Shown one piece after another: positions 1 through 8,592 of a DNA stretch of 64,000 bases. The position numbers and the translations under genes were made by a program. The stretch is from Bacteroidales bacterium (GTDB lineage: Bacteria; Bacteroidota; Bacteroidia; Bacteroidales; UBA932). Within the stretch, counting starts at the first letter, position 1. Every line of letters begins with the position of its first letter. The DNA is taken from the NCBI GenBank assembly GCA_017461285.1, contig JAFTYS010000018.1:3941-67940 (forward strand). The letters run 5' to 3'. The notes under the pieces are model-generated. The model was given only the letters and a program-made list of their open reading frames with translations. It did no database searches and was not told the origin of the DNA.

Positions 1-400
1 AGCCTTTCACCCTGAAGGTCTCCATATCTCCTCCGAATGCGATAATCATGAACGAGTGGTACATCATCCAGATGCCGAGCATGATGGGGAGAAGAGCCAT
101 GGTGACACCCGGATATATGCAGAGAAGGAGTCCAAGGATAAGGTCGATCAGTCCTCCCACCAACATGTAGCTTCGCATGGCAAGATAGTTTCCGCTCGTG
201 GAAGCAATGATAAGCTGAGCTGCTCCGACAAGAAGCATGAGGATTCCTGCAAGTATGCTCAATGTCACATAGCTCTGCAGAGGGAATACGAATACTGCGA
301 TGCCCAGGGCGATGCAAAGTACACCGGCAAGCATCATGAGCCACCAGTGCTGGACCGCACGGCCGGCTCGTTCTGTCAAGTTCTCAAAATGACGTTTCAT
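1..400 (-). CDS. HdeD/DUF308-like membrane protein, C-terminus cut by window edge
   Basis: Reading the minus strand from the ATG at 398-400 gives an open frame of 133 codons to the window edge. The protein starts MKRHFENLTERAG and then shows paired hydrophobic segments with short turns (WWLMMLAGVLCIALGIAVF; LSILAGILMLLVGAAQLII; MLVGGLIDLILGLLLCIYPG; LLPIMLGIWMMYHSFMII). This repeated two-helix pattern with a glycine-rich first helix is that of the HdeD family (DUF308). HdeD is linked to acid resistance in Escherichia coli, but the Bacteroidetes homologues have no established role. The remaining helices lie outside the window. The gene follows the GH35 gene on the same strand with a 74-base gap holding a 26-bp repeat, so it is probably not part of the xylan locus. 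No clear promoter was seen. Confidence 0.75.
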   Translation of the reverse strand, partial: MKRHFENLTERAGRAVQHWWLMMLAGVLCIALGIAVFVFPLQSYVTLSILAGILMLLVGAAQLIIASTSGNYLAMRSYMLVGGLIDLILGLLLCIYPGVTMALLPIMLGIWMMYHSFMIIAFGGDMETFRVKG

Positions 401-448
401 GGTACTAATAATTAATCAGCACCATGAAATGTCAATTATCATGCCCCT

Positions 449-474
449 GTCATCCTGAGCGAAGCGAAGGATCT
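449..474 (+). repeat. 26-bp dispersed repeat, copy 1 (CHPERSEGSL type)
   Basis: The 26 bases here are identical to the reverse complement of 5984-6009. In one frame the repeat translates as CHPERSEGSL, a peptide often seen at the ends of predicted Bacteroidetes proteins and produced by this repeat. It contains the short inverted arms ATCCT and AGGAT around an 11-base GC-rich loop. It lies directly after the stop codon of the GH35 gene and is not followed by a T-run, so it is not a standard terminator. Confidence 0.85.
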
Positions 475-2190
475 CTACCTGTATCTGTAGAGTCTGACAT
501 GGAGAACCTTATAGTCTCCCACAGAGATGCGCACATGCCTTCCCTGATGGTCCTGGTCTCCGTTCAGACGGCGCACATATTCAAAGGAACCGTCAGGCAG
601 GACATCGACCTCGTCGCAGAATCCTATACCGCAACGCTCGGCTGTCCATGAAGGAGATTCCCCGGCTTCGCCCTGATCGCCCGAACCGGCAGCGGCGAAA
701 CCGTCTTCACCGAGGGCTTTCGCTGCCGACGAGCGAGCCTTTTCCGCAGCCGTAGCAAACTCCACGACTATGCCGTTTCCTGCGACGATGTACTCATCCT
801 TTGCAAGGCGGATGATGATTCCGCCACCTTCGGGCCATACGCTTCCATCAGTCGCGCGCGGGTCCCATGGCAAGGTGAAATTGTGGCGGCAGGTCAGCGT
901 CAGGTCACCGTCGGTGATGATGCGCTCCTTGTCGTTCTGATCGAAAAGAAGGCCCCACATCGCATCCTTACCCTGCCACGTCGCAACCAACGGCATCATC
1001 TCGCGAAGCTTCTCATATCCTTCCACGAAAGGTGTCCCCTGCTCCGCCGAACCGTCCTCGATTGCAAACGGGCTGATTCCTATGGCATCATGCTCGCCAA
1101 GGACATAGAATGCCCTGACGCCGTTGTTCTGCATATGCTTTGTCTCCGGGATGAAAAGCGGGTTGTTATGGAGATGATACTGTGCGACCCATCCCTTGAA
1201 ACCGTCGTCATAAAGGTCCGGAGATAAGAAGTCAAGCGATGGGGCGGCAGCGTGCCATATGTCTATGAGATGGGCCAGAGGACCGGCTGACGGATATTCG
1301 CCCGGCTTTCGTCCGCGGCTGTTCATGGCCGCGTTGACGTAAAGCGGGACATTGTAGATTTCCCGTGCAGACTGAGCCATGCGCTCGACGTATCCGGCAT
1401 AATGCCATGCCATGAAGATCTCGTCCGTGTATATTCCCTCTCCGAACACTTCTGTCCATGTACCTTTGGTCTTCGCACCGTTTGCCTCCCACTTTTCCTT
1501 CATATAAGGGTGGAGCTCCTTCTTATGCTTGCGAAGGAAAGATGTAAGTTCCTGAGGCACGGGAGCATTGAACAGACGATCCGCTTCCGGTGAGTGGTCA
1601 CGGGCATCTTCAAGCATGCCGATCTCATTCTCGATCTGGACCATTATCACAGTTCCATGATCCTTGTCAGCTTCAGCGATATGGCCGAGCCAGGCCTTGA
1701 AGGCCCTGTTGTCGGCCTGGAACACATTTTCAGAAAAGGCGCTCGCAATCTCCAGAGGCTTGCCTTCCCTGGTATATGCCCTAGGATACTTCTTGAAATC
1801 CTGCTTGAACCATAGCGGTGCATAGCAGCTCATCGAGTTCTTCCATGCACCGAACCACAGGAAGGCGACCTTGAGACCGTTCCTGCGCGCTTCCTCCAGC
1901 ACCTTGTCTGTAAGGGAGAAGTCGAATGTTCCTTCGACCGGCTCTAGAAGATCCCAGTATGCCGGAACCAGAACGGTATTAAGCCCCATCCTGCGCAGCT
2001 TGTCGAAATTCGTCTCTATGTCGGAAGCACATGCTGCCGAGGAATTGCCAAGCTCTCCCCCGAGTACGATGAAGGGTTTCCCGTCCACCATGAGCTGGAC
2101 GGCATCACCCTGGCTGCGCAGAGACGATTTCTGCGCAGAAGCTCCTGCCGTAACCAGCAGGAGCATAATCATCAGAAAGTAATTCTTCAT
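475..2190 (-). CDS. GH35 beta-galactosidase-like glycoside hydrolase, secreted
   Basis: A 571-residue protein with a cleavable signal peptide (residues 1-19, ending AGASA). The TIM-barrel body matches clan GH-A family 35. The general acid/base is probably E189 in VQIENEIG and the nucleophile E349 in FIPETKHMQ. After about residue 430 comes a beta-rich tail (IIIRLAKDEYIVAGNGIVVEF) resembling the DUF5597 domain common in this GH35 branch. Characterised relatives remove terminal beta-galactose from xyloglucan or galactan side chains in the periplasm. The exact substrate here is not visible. The gene is last in the minus-strand train, two bases after the GH10 stop codon, so it is probably co-transcribed and trims galactosyl decorations of plant cell-wall glycans. 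Residues 495-520 form an Ala/Gly-rich insert that looks like a loop. Confidence 0.8.
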   Translation of the reverse strand: MKNYFLMIMLLLVTAGASAQKSSLRSQGDAVQLMVDGKPFIVLGGELGNSSAACASDIETNFDKLRRMGLNTVLVPAYWDLLEPVEGTFDFSLTDKVLEEARRNGLKVAFLWFGAWKNSMSCYAPLWFKQDFKKYPRAYTREGKPLEIASAFSENVFQADNRAFKAWLGHIAEADKDHGTVIMVQIENEIGMLEDARDHSPEADRLFNAPVPQELTSFLRKHKKELHPYMKEKWEANGAKTKGTWTEVFGEGIYTDEIFMAWHYAGYVERMAQSAREIYNVPLYVNAAMNSRGRKPGEYPSAGPLAHLIDIWHAAAPSLDFLSPDLYDDGFKGWVAQYHLHNNPLFIPETKHMQNNGVRAFYVLGEHDAIGISPFAIEDGSAEQGTPFVEGYEKLREMMPLVATWQGKDAMWGLLFDQNDKERIITDGDLTLTCRHNFTLPWDPRATDGSVWPEGGGIIIRLAKDEYIVAGNGIVVEFATAAEKARSSAAKALGEDGFAAAGSGDQGEAGESPSWTAERCGIGFCDEVDVLPDGSFEYVRRLNGDQDHQGRHVRISVGDYKVLHVRLYRYR

Positions 2191-2192
2191 TT

Positions 2193-3989
2193 TCAGTTTC
2201 TCATCAGACCGTTAGCGAAGCCTGCATAGGCATACTTGCGGTTGTAGTTCTGATCCCAGAGTCCTACAGGCTCGCCGCCTCTCCATCCTGTGCCGAGAGC
2301 GCCAGGGGCGTCGGTAGGACACCACTGAGTTATACCATACTGCTGTGCAGGAGGGACTATCTCGAAATACTTGGTGACGATGAAATCATAGTAATCTGCC
2401 ATCTTCCTATGCTGCTCATCTGTCAGTTGAGAAGTCGAGAGGGTTGTACCGCTACTGTTCACATATCCCATATCAAGCTCGGATATCTTCACCAGCTTGC
2501 CGGTATTCGCCATCAGCTGCAGCATCTTCACGACATGATCCTCCTTGCTCTTCTGAGTCTGAGGATTCTCATAATATGAGATATGCATCTGTGTGCCGAT
2601 TCCGTCGATCTTCGTCACGCCGTCCGACTCCCAGACACCGATCCAGTGGATAAGGCTCTTGAGCTTCTTGTTGTCGTCCCAGTCAGACTCGAGATTGTAG
2701 TCGTTGATGAAGAGTCTCAAAGGAGCTGTTCCACCGAATTCCGCATAATACTTGCGTGCCTTCTCAATGACGATGCGGACATAATCTCCGGAACCGAGAT
2801 AGTCCTGCCAATAGAAGTTGTTCGAACTTCCCCACTCTGCAGATTCAAGTTCATAGAATCCGTCTCCGTTGGTATCACGGCCTGAAACCGACTCATTGAC
2901 AGCGTCCCATGCAGAGACCCTTGTCGCGGTCACTTCCATCACAGCCTTTATCCAGCGGTCCATAGCCTCTGTAAGGGCCTCCTTCTTCTCAGCGGCAGTC
3001 ATAGGCTCGTATGTATAATTCACACCGGTCGCGGTAAACACGAAGTCATCGATATAGATATCTCCCACAAACTCTCCGAAGCTGAAGATAAGACGCGTTC
3101 CTCCTTCTGCAGTACACTCACACTCGATGTCGACATCCTTCCACTCCGTAGTGAACTGGACTCCAGGGAACTCACCGGCAGACTTGTAGCCGTCAGTGAT
3201 CTGGAAACCTGAGTCAAGCCTTCCGGCTGCAGATCCCTTGATTCTGAATGAAAGAGTATACTTCTGGCCGAGTTCGAACGGTTCTGCAAAATCATGAGCG
3301 AACTGAGCTTCCCAGTTGTTTACGGCAGACGGATTGGTGACCTTGAAGGCTCCGTTCTCAACCGTGCGGCTGGAGTTGTTTCCCCAACCTCCGAAAGGAT
3401 GTGCACCATCATTGAAATCTGCCTCCAGAAGAACAGCTTCGCCGGTTCCGTCAGGGACCTCGACCTTCTTTCCCTGGATAAGACCGCGGAGATAATCATT
3501 CGACTGCTGCGAATGCCATGCAAGAGTATGACCGTAGACGGTCATGCCGGCCTCCTCGGCAGCATCAAGGAAATTCCTGACCTGAGTGAAGTCCATGGAT
3601 CCGTCCCTTCTGAGAATCGATGCCTGCTTCATTGCATTTCCTGCTGTCATTTCATCGAAATTCTCTGTAGCCATCTTATATTCTTCAGTCTTGCGCAAGA
3701 AGTTGCTGACAGTGACTGCTGCTCCCAGCTTGAAGTCAGGGGATGTCGTCCTGTTCACATAATTCTTAAGATAGTCGTACTGGGCAAGATTATCATAAGT
3801 CAGCTTGTTGTCAGTTCCCGGCTTCTCCTGTTCAGTACCCTCATTTCCTCCTGTATCCGGCTTAGGATCCGGCTTTTCGGTCGGGGTCGGTTCCTTCTTT
3901 GTCTCGTCCAGATAATCATCCGGGAAACATGATGTCCAGCAGAACATCGCAAGAGCCGCAGCTCCCGTCATCTTCAAAATTCTCTTCAT
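2193..3989 (-). CDS. GH10 endo-1,4-beta-xylanase lipoprotein with inserted CBM
   Basis: A 598-residue surface lipoprotein. The ATG at 3987-3989 is chosen over an upstream TTG because it gives a standard signal peptide with lipobox WTSC (C21). Acidic residues after the cysteine (CFPDDYLDE) fit a Bacteroidetes surface-export signal. A Pro/Thr/Glu-rich linker covers residues 33-60. The GH10 barrel starts near residue 70 and is interrupted after AWHSQQSN by a CBM4/9-like jelly roll (about 185-322). It then resumes with the acid/base E366 in WDAVNE and the nucleophile E504 in KISELD. Insertion of a CBM inside the barrel is typical of Bacteroidetes GH10 enzymes. It should cut the xylan backbone at the cell surface. 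It is a paralogue of the GH10 at 15932-18250, with a very similar C-terminal stretch containing GTGWRGGEPVGLWD. Seven bases separate it from the GH5 gene upstream. Confidence 0.93.
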   Translation of the reverse strand: MKRILKMTGAAALAMFCWTSCFPDDYLDETKKEPTPTEKPDPKPDTGGNEGTEQEKPGTDNKLTYDNLAQYDYLKNYVNRTTSPDFKLGAAVTVSNFLRKTEEYKMATENFDEMTAGNAMKQASILRRDGSMDFTQVRNFLDAAEEAGMTVYGHTLAWHSQQSNDYLRGLIQGKKVEVPDGTGEAVLLEADFNDGAHPFGGWGNNSSRTVENGAFKVTNPSAVNNWEAQFAHDFAEPFELGQKYTLSFRIKGSAAGRLDSGFQITDGYKSAGEFPGVQFTTEWKDVDIECECTAEGGTRLIFSFGEFVGDIYIDDFVFTATGVNYTYEPMTAAEKKEALTEAMDRWIKAVMEVTATRVSAWDAVNESVSGRDTNGDGFYELESAEWGSSNNFYWQDYLGSGDYVRIVIEKARKYYAEFGGTAPLRLFINDYNLESDWDDNKKLKSLIHWIGVWESDGVTKIDGIGTQMHISYYENPQTQKSKEDHVVKMLQLMANTGKLVKISELDMGYVNSSGTTLSTSQLTDEQHRKMADYYDFIVTKYFEIVPPAQQYGITQWCPTDAPGALGTGWRGGEPVGLWDQNYNRKYAYAGFANGLMRN

Positions 3990-3996
3990 AGCGTTA

Positions 3997-5964
3997 TTAT
4001 TCAATGGTTATCTTATCGATTATTATCGGCTTGCCACCCAAAGACCAGAAGCCTGCAATATAGATATGCGCAGGGCTTATTGCATTGCCGTTCTTATCCT
4101 TCATCGAGTGGAGGTCTACCACCACCTTGCGCGAGTTTCCGAAATCATACATCGCTGGATCGCTCCAGTAATTGTTCTTGTCAAAGAGGCGGAAGGAAAC
4201 CTGGCTGTCATTGTTGTTTCCGAGTTCGACCGTAATCGTGCTGAAGCCGGAAAGATCCAGTCCCTCGGCATACTGCCATCCTCCGAAGCCGTACTGGCCG
4301 GTGATGAGGGTCCTTGTCGTCTCGTCGAAAGATCCTGTCTCCCAGATCGACGGATTGAACATCGCTGCCGTAAGAGGGAAAGGAGTGATCACATTGACTG
4401 CCACAGTCACGGACTTGGTCACGTCCGCCTGTGATGTATACGAAACGGTAAGATTTGCCTTGCCTTCACGAACGGCAATCAGCTTTCCTCCTTCAACAGA
4501 CACGATTCCGGTCTTGTCCAGAACGAACTCCGCCTTATCTGTCACCGGCTTCACGGTTCCGTCCGCATATACGGCATTGACCATCAGGCTCTTGCTGTCA
4601 CCCATACGGATATCAAGCGTACCTTCCACGCCCTTGATTTCCAAAGACGTCAGTTCTCCTTCAGGAACAGCTTCACCAGCATATTCCTTGAACCAGTGAT
4701 ATACAGGCCAAGGACATGCTTCAGGGTCATTAAGGAAAGTGTAATTGCCCGGAGTTCCCGGTACATCCCTGAACTGTGCCAGAAGCTCAGGGCTGGTGAA
4801 GATCATCCAGCTCACGTTGCCGGAATTGTCGGCTATGTACTTGAAGTTCGCTCCGAATCCCTTGCCGCCTGCAACGCCGGTGATGCTCTTTCCCCATGAC
4901 GAATCATATTTCCTCGGCGCCCAGTCCATCTCGGTGACCATCACAGGCGCATAATCGGCAACAGGCTTGATCTGAGCGTCCCAGCCTCTCTGGAATCCTT
5001 CATATCCGCCGCCGATGATGCTTCCTTCGATATTCTCCTTAGGTTCCTCCTCAGCATCGCTGTTATACCAGCCCGGATAGACATGGATCGCGAATCCGAT
5101 GTTCTCGCCTGTAAAGCGATGCGTCGCATAACCGGCATACTGGGACTGATAGCCAAGACCCGGAACCCAGATGATGTTGCGTGCGCCATTACCACGTATC
5201 TCGTCAATCACTGCCTGGAAATAAAGCTGCATGTTCTTGAAATGGCTGTCGCCGGAACCGGCATAGGTTCCGTCCGGTCCCTTGATATGGATAGGTTCAT
5301 TTGCAAGCTCGAACATGACCTTGCCGTTGTTCTTCAGCTTCTTATGCTTCGAAACGATATCCCAGACCTTTATCAGGAAGGCCTGATAATCATCGTTCAG
5401 GGCGATCTTTTCCGGAGACACCCCAGGAGGACGCATCACGACATACAGTCCCTTCGAATTGGCGTATTCCACCATAGGTACAAACACCTCGTCCAGATAC
5501 TTCCTGAAACGGCTTTCAGAGAATCTCTCATGGCCTTCGTACCTGACTGACTCCTGGTTCGGATCGTCGCTCCAGTACGGGTCCATATGCATACGCACGA
5601 AGTTCATCCTCCAGCCGTTCGCCAGAATCTGGTCTATCATGCTCTTGTTGTGGCGCAGACATCCTGCCACATCATAATTGTTCCAAGCCCAGTTGTTGAA
5701 GAACGGGCTGAAGGTCTGGCCGAAACCATGAAGATTCACGACATTGCCTTCCGCATCCATCAGATAGCGTCCGACGACATTCAGTTCCAGCGGAGTGCCG
5801 TCATCGGTATCCGTACCTTCTTCCGGACCGGTTCCTGGTTCCGTTTCCTGTTCTTCCTTATCCACAACAGGTTTCTGCTCTTCCAGATAATCATCCGGAA
5901 AGCATCCCGGCAGGCCTGCAAACGCCAGCACCGCCGTCATAAGCATAATGGAAAATCGTTTCAT
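3997..5964 (-). CDS. GH5 endoglycanase lipoprotein with Ig-like and C-terminal binding domains
   Basis: A 655-residue lipoprotein. The ATG at 5962-5964 gives a good signal peptide with lipobox LPGC (C21). The open frame extends to 6135, but that part overlaps the Rid-like gene and reads through a repeat. The GH5 domain covers about residues 60-430, with the acid/base E223 in FELANEP and the nucleophile E345 in MVTEMDW. A bacterial Ig-like (Big_2) domain follows at about 436-526, then a C-terminal beta-sandwich of about 125 residues that may bind carbohydrate (GLDLSGFSTITVELG). GH5 covers cellulases, mannanases, xylanases and xyloglucanases, and the subfamily cannot be assigned by eye. Its mature N-terminus CFPDDYLEE almost copies that of the next gene, GH10. 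Its place between two xylan enzymes suggests action on hemicellulose at the cell surface. Confidence 0.88.
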   Translation of the reverse strand: MKRFSIMLMTAVLAFAGLPGCFPDDYLEEQKPVVDKEEQETEPGTGPEEGTDTDDGTPLELNVVGRYLMDAEGNVVNLHGFGQTFSPFFNNWAWNNYDVAGCLRHNKSMIDQILANGWRMNFVRMHMDPYWSDDPNQESVRYEGHERFSESRFRKYLDEVFVPMVEYANSKGLYVVMRPPGVSPEKIALNDDYQAFLIKVWDIVSKHKKLKNNGKVMFELANEPIHIKGPDGTYAGSGDSHFKNMQLYFQAVIDEIRGNGARNIIWVPGLGYQSQYAGYATHRFTGENIGFAIHVYPGWYNSDAEEEPKENIEGSIIGGGYEGFQRGWDAQIKPVADYAPVMVTEMDWAPRKYDSSWGKSITGVAGGKGFGANFKYIADNSGNVSWMIFTSPELLAQFRDVPGTPGNYTFLNDPEACPWPVYHWFKEYAGEAVPEGELTSLEIKGVEGTLDIRMGDSKSLMVNAVYADGTVKPVTDKAEFVLDKTGIVSVEGGKLIAVREGKANLTVSYTSQADVTKSVTVAVNVITPFPLTAAMFNPSIWETGSFDETTRTLITGQYGFGGWQYAEGLDLSGFSTITVELGNNNDSQVSFRLFDKNNYWSDPAMYDFGNSRKVVVDLHSMKDKNGNAISPAHIYIAGFWSLGGKPIIIDKITIE

Positions 5965-5977
5965 ATCATCGAACACT

Positions 5978-7114
5978 TTATAAAGATCCTTCGCTTCGCT
6001 CAGGATGACACACTGCCATACATTCCATTTCAATAAGCCAGCCCGGACGGCATACAGGAGCCCATACGAAGACCTTCGGATGGTCCGGGAAGCTTTCCTC
6101 GTACATGGCACGGACGCATGCATAGTCAGCGACATCGCGCAGATATACGATCATATGCATCACATCGCCGTATGATGCGCCAGCCTCTGCAAGCAGGACC
6201 TCGACATTCTCCCACATCCTGAGCGTCTGGAGACGGATGTCTCCCGGGTGGACGATCTGTCCCTTGTTGTCGATGCTGGCAGTGCCGGAGATGATCACAT
6301 GTCTGCGGTCATCGTAATCCACGGCCGTACCGCGCTCGAAGGTCACTCCGTATTCGTGGGTCGGATTCAGATGGGTCGCTCCCTTCAGGTAAGTCACCTT
6401 CTCTGCCGGCATACCTGCCGCTGCATATGCATCCAGGGCCACATACGACCCGCACACAGGATTGTTTCCTGCGATTCCGGTGCTCGCCAGATAATGCGTT
6501 TCCTTCGTAAGTCCCATGGAATCGAAACGCTCCCTTCTGCCCTTCACCACGCCTGCATAGTTATGGTCCACATCGTGGACGAAGAACCATGTACGGAGGC
6601 AGTGGTTCGGGATATCGCATCCCTCTGCCGCGAGAGCGTCAGCAAACTTATCCATTATCATATAGGTCTGCTGCTCCGAATCAGGGCCGATGCCGAATCC
6701 GTTGCCCATCCAGAGATGCTTGTGGCCAAGATAGTCGAAGGCCCACAGTCCGTCATGCTCCGAAGGAGCCTCGCATGAAACAAGATAAGCCCACATGGCT
6801 ATCTTGCTTCCGTCAAGAGGAGGCTGTCCGACTGTCGACACCGCACATTCCCAGCGCCCGTCCAGCATTCTGTCCAAGGCTTCCGACTGGTTCGCCACAT
6901 CGCTGAGGAAATAGCGCACGAATACAGGTCTGGCACCGCCGCATTCCTGCACGGCTGCGGCATCAAAGGCAGCGTGGAGCGCATCCACCTGCTGTCGGAA
7001 TGTTCCTTCTCCGGACACATGGACCATCATATGGTATTCGCTGAACCCTCCGTCCTTCGAGAAAGACGAAACCTGCACAGAAGCATTCTTATAATCGATC
7101 GTCATATTCTTCAT
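5978..7114 (-). CDS. Two-domain Rid-superfamily protein (chorismatase-like architecture)
   Basis: A 378-residue protein without signal peptide, so cytoplasmic. The C-terminal half (about 255-368) is a recognisable YjgF/RidA domain (RHVIISGTASIDNKGQIVH, then WENVEVLLAEAGASYGDVM and RPGWLIEMECMAV). The N-terminal half resembles a second, diverged copy (FVRYFLSDVANQSEALD). Two Rid-like halves in about 350 residues is the layout of chorismatase/FkbO-type proteins, but the substrate is unknown and the usual RidA arginine was not placed with confidence. The last ten residues, CHPERSEGSL, are encoded by a 26-bp repeat (5984-6009) and are probably a late addition beyond the natural end of the domain. 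The gene sits five bases after the propeller gene at 7120 and 13 bases before the GH5 gene. Its metabolic role in a xylan locus is unclear. Confidence 0.7.
   Translation of the reverse strand: MKNMTIDYKNASVQVSSFSKDGGFSEYHMMVHVSGEGTFRQQVDALHAAFDAAAVQECGGARPVFVRYFLSDVANQSEALDRMLDGRWECAVSTVGQPPLDGSKIAMWAYLVSCEAPSEHDGLWAFDYLGHKHLWMGNGFGIGPDSEQQTYMIMDKFADALAAEGCDIPNHCLRTWFFVHDVDHNYAGVVKGRRERFDSMGLTKETHYLASTGIAGNNPVCGSYVALDAYAAAGMPAEKVTYLKGATHLNPTHEYGVTFERGTAVDYDDRRHVIISGTASIDNKGQIVHPGDIRLQTLRMWENVEVLLAEAGASYGDVMHMIVYLRDVADYACVRAMYEESFPDHPKVFVWAPVCRPGWLIEMECMAVCHPERSEGSL
5984..6009 (-). repeat. 26-bp dispersed repeat, copy 2, inside the Rid-like reading frame
   Basis: Exact inverted copy of 449-474. 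On the minus strand it encodes CHPERSEGSL, the last residues of the Rid-like protein, just before its stop codon. It also lies 20 bases upstream of the GH5 start codon. Confidence 0.85.
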
Positions 7115-7119
7115 TTATA

Positions 7120-8592
7120 TCATTTTCTTTTAAATCCTACCTTTCGGGCCTCGCCGCTGCGTGCGAATGACGCTATGTCGCTACCCTTCAATGCGATCTT
7201 TCCGCTGACGAATTCCGGTATGTTGTATGAGTACATCTGTGACTCATAATATCTTCGTGGGTCTCTCTGCGGCAGGAGGAAAGGCTTATGCGCATTTCCG
7301 TCGCCGTCTATGTATGAGAAATACGGTTTTGTATAAAGTCCGTCATCCCTTCTTGTGCTGAACACGAGCCAGCGGCTGTTGCCGCTCCATGAATGATAGC
7401 TTTCCACATCGCTGCTGTTGAGCGCCTCCATACAAGAGGTCTTGCCTATATGCAGATCTATCGAATAAAGATCGGAATCCTTATGCCAGATCGAGAAGTT
7501 TCCGTAATCGCTCAAGGCATAGACAAGGAAGCGGCCGTCAGGAGAGATGCGCGGGAATGAAACGCTCCTTCCTCCGGTCCTGGCGTTGTATAGGGTGTCG
7601 ACTTGGGTTCCGAACGAGCAGTCTTCAGGATTGAAGTCCACACGGCACAGGCTGTACTTCGCTTCCCTGAACTTCTCCGGCATCGGTCCTACAGCTGCTG
7701 AAGAGCAGAAATACAGACTCTTTCCGTCAGGAGAAAATGTCGGGAAGGTTTCGAAGGCACCTTCGGAACTCAAGACATCGGCCGTGACTATTTCATGCCT
7801 TTCAACATCGTATACGACCACATCAGAAGCTTCGTCGAAGACTTCTATCCTGTCCGGGTCATGGACAAGAAGGGTCTGGTTGGTCCTGTTCACAGAGAAA
7901 GCCACATAGCGTCCGGATGTATGCCAGTACGGATATACCAGGGCGGATATCGTCTCATCAGTCTTTGTGTCAAGCTTCTCTCTGGTGCCGTCTCTGAATA
8001 CATATGTTCCTCCGAATTCGGAGCGCATATGCATCAGCATTTCTTCCGGGTCACGGTCGCGGAAAGAGTGGCAGTTCACGCAGTTGCCCCTGCCCTGGGT
8101 GTTTCGGTATATCGCTGTCTCACGGAATGAGGTCAGGTCCCTCTGATATATTCCCATCTCCTTCCACAGGCTGTATCCCGGAGGTATCAGTCTGTACGCA
8201 AGATAAGGGTCCATCTCTTCCGGAGCGACATAAACCTCATACGGAACACATGCAGTCCATCCGTCTTCGCCACGGAAGCATAGAGTGAAGGTCATCGTCT
8301 TTCCTCTGTTTTCCCGGAGAAGGGTCTTCCAGAGGCCTCGGCCGAAGGCAAAGAGGCCGTTGTCCGCACGCATGTAACGGACAGCGTCAGCAGTCTCGAT
8401 CACCAGCGCCCAGTCCCTTTCCAGAGAGTCAATGACTTCAAAATTCAATGGGGCGACATTGACAGGAACCGTAACATCCTTATAATCAGGGAATATCTCC
8501 GGAGCAAAATCCGATTTTACGGTTATGTCTATCTTTGAGGAGCATCCGCAAAACATGAGCAGCAAAGCTCCGAACATCATCAGTCTTCTCAT
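7120..8592 (-). CDS. TolB-like beta-propeller lipoprotein with CxxCH haem motif (pair 1)
   Basis: A 490-residue lipoprotein (lipobox MFCGC near residue 17). An N-terminal beta domain (FPDYKDVTVPVNVAPLNFEV) precedes a conserved segment, DPYLAYRLIPPGY...IYQRDLTSF, and then CVNCH (residues 171-175), a perfect c-type cytochrome haem-attachment motif. The rest is a beta-propeller with TolB/PD40-type repeats (SPDGKSLYFCSS; SPDGRFLVYALSDYG; NSRWLVFSTRRDDG). It is the most diverged of three paralogues in the window. Its ATG overlaps the stop codon of the upstream DUF6057-like gene (ATGA), so the two are translationally coupled. Family members are usually annotated only as TolB-like or PD40 proteins. 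Covalent haem binding is my inference from the motif. The protein is probably anchored in the outer membrane or periplasm. Confidence 0.75.
   Translation of the reverse strand: MRRLMMFGALLLMFCGCSSKIDITVKSDFAPEIFPDYKDVTVPVNVAPLNFEVIDSLERDWALVIETADAVRYMRADNGLFAFGRGLWKTLLRENRGKTMTFTLCFRGEDGWTACVPYEVYVAPEEMDPYLAYRLIPPGYSLWKEMGIYQRDLTSFRETAIYRNTQGRGNCVNCHSFRDRDPEEMLMHMRSEFGGTYVFRDGTREKLDTKTDETISALVYPYWHTSGRYVAFSVNRTNQTLLVHDPDRIEVFDEASDVVVYDVERHEIVTADVLSSEGAFETFPTFSPDGKSLYFCSSAAVGPMPEKFREAKYSLCRVDFNPEDCSFGTQVDTLYNARTGGRSVSFPRISPDGRFLVYALSDYGNFSIWHKDSDLYSIDLHIGKTSCMEALNSSDVESYHSWSGNSRWLVFSTRRDDGLYTKPYFSYIDGDGNAHKPFLLPQRDPRRYYESQMYSYNIPEFVSGKIALKGSDIASFARSGEARKVGFKRK

Noticed and set aside
449..474. 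The 26-bp repeat as a rho-independent terminator of the GH35 gene
   Set aside because: Its possible stem is only five base pairs and no T-run follows on either strand.
424..651. Short plus-strand open frame containing CHPERSEGSL
   Set aside because: It is produced by the 26-bp repeat and continues antisense to the GH35 gene; there is no independent coding signal.
3294..3932. 212-codon plus-strand open frame opposite the GH10 gene
   Set aside because: The minus-strand xylanase explains this DNA; the plus frame shows only composition-driven openness.
5965..6135. 57-residue N-terminal extension of the GH5 protein
   Set aside because: It overlaps the Rid-like gene and reads through the repeat. 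The internal Met at 5964 gives a clean lipoprotein signal.
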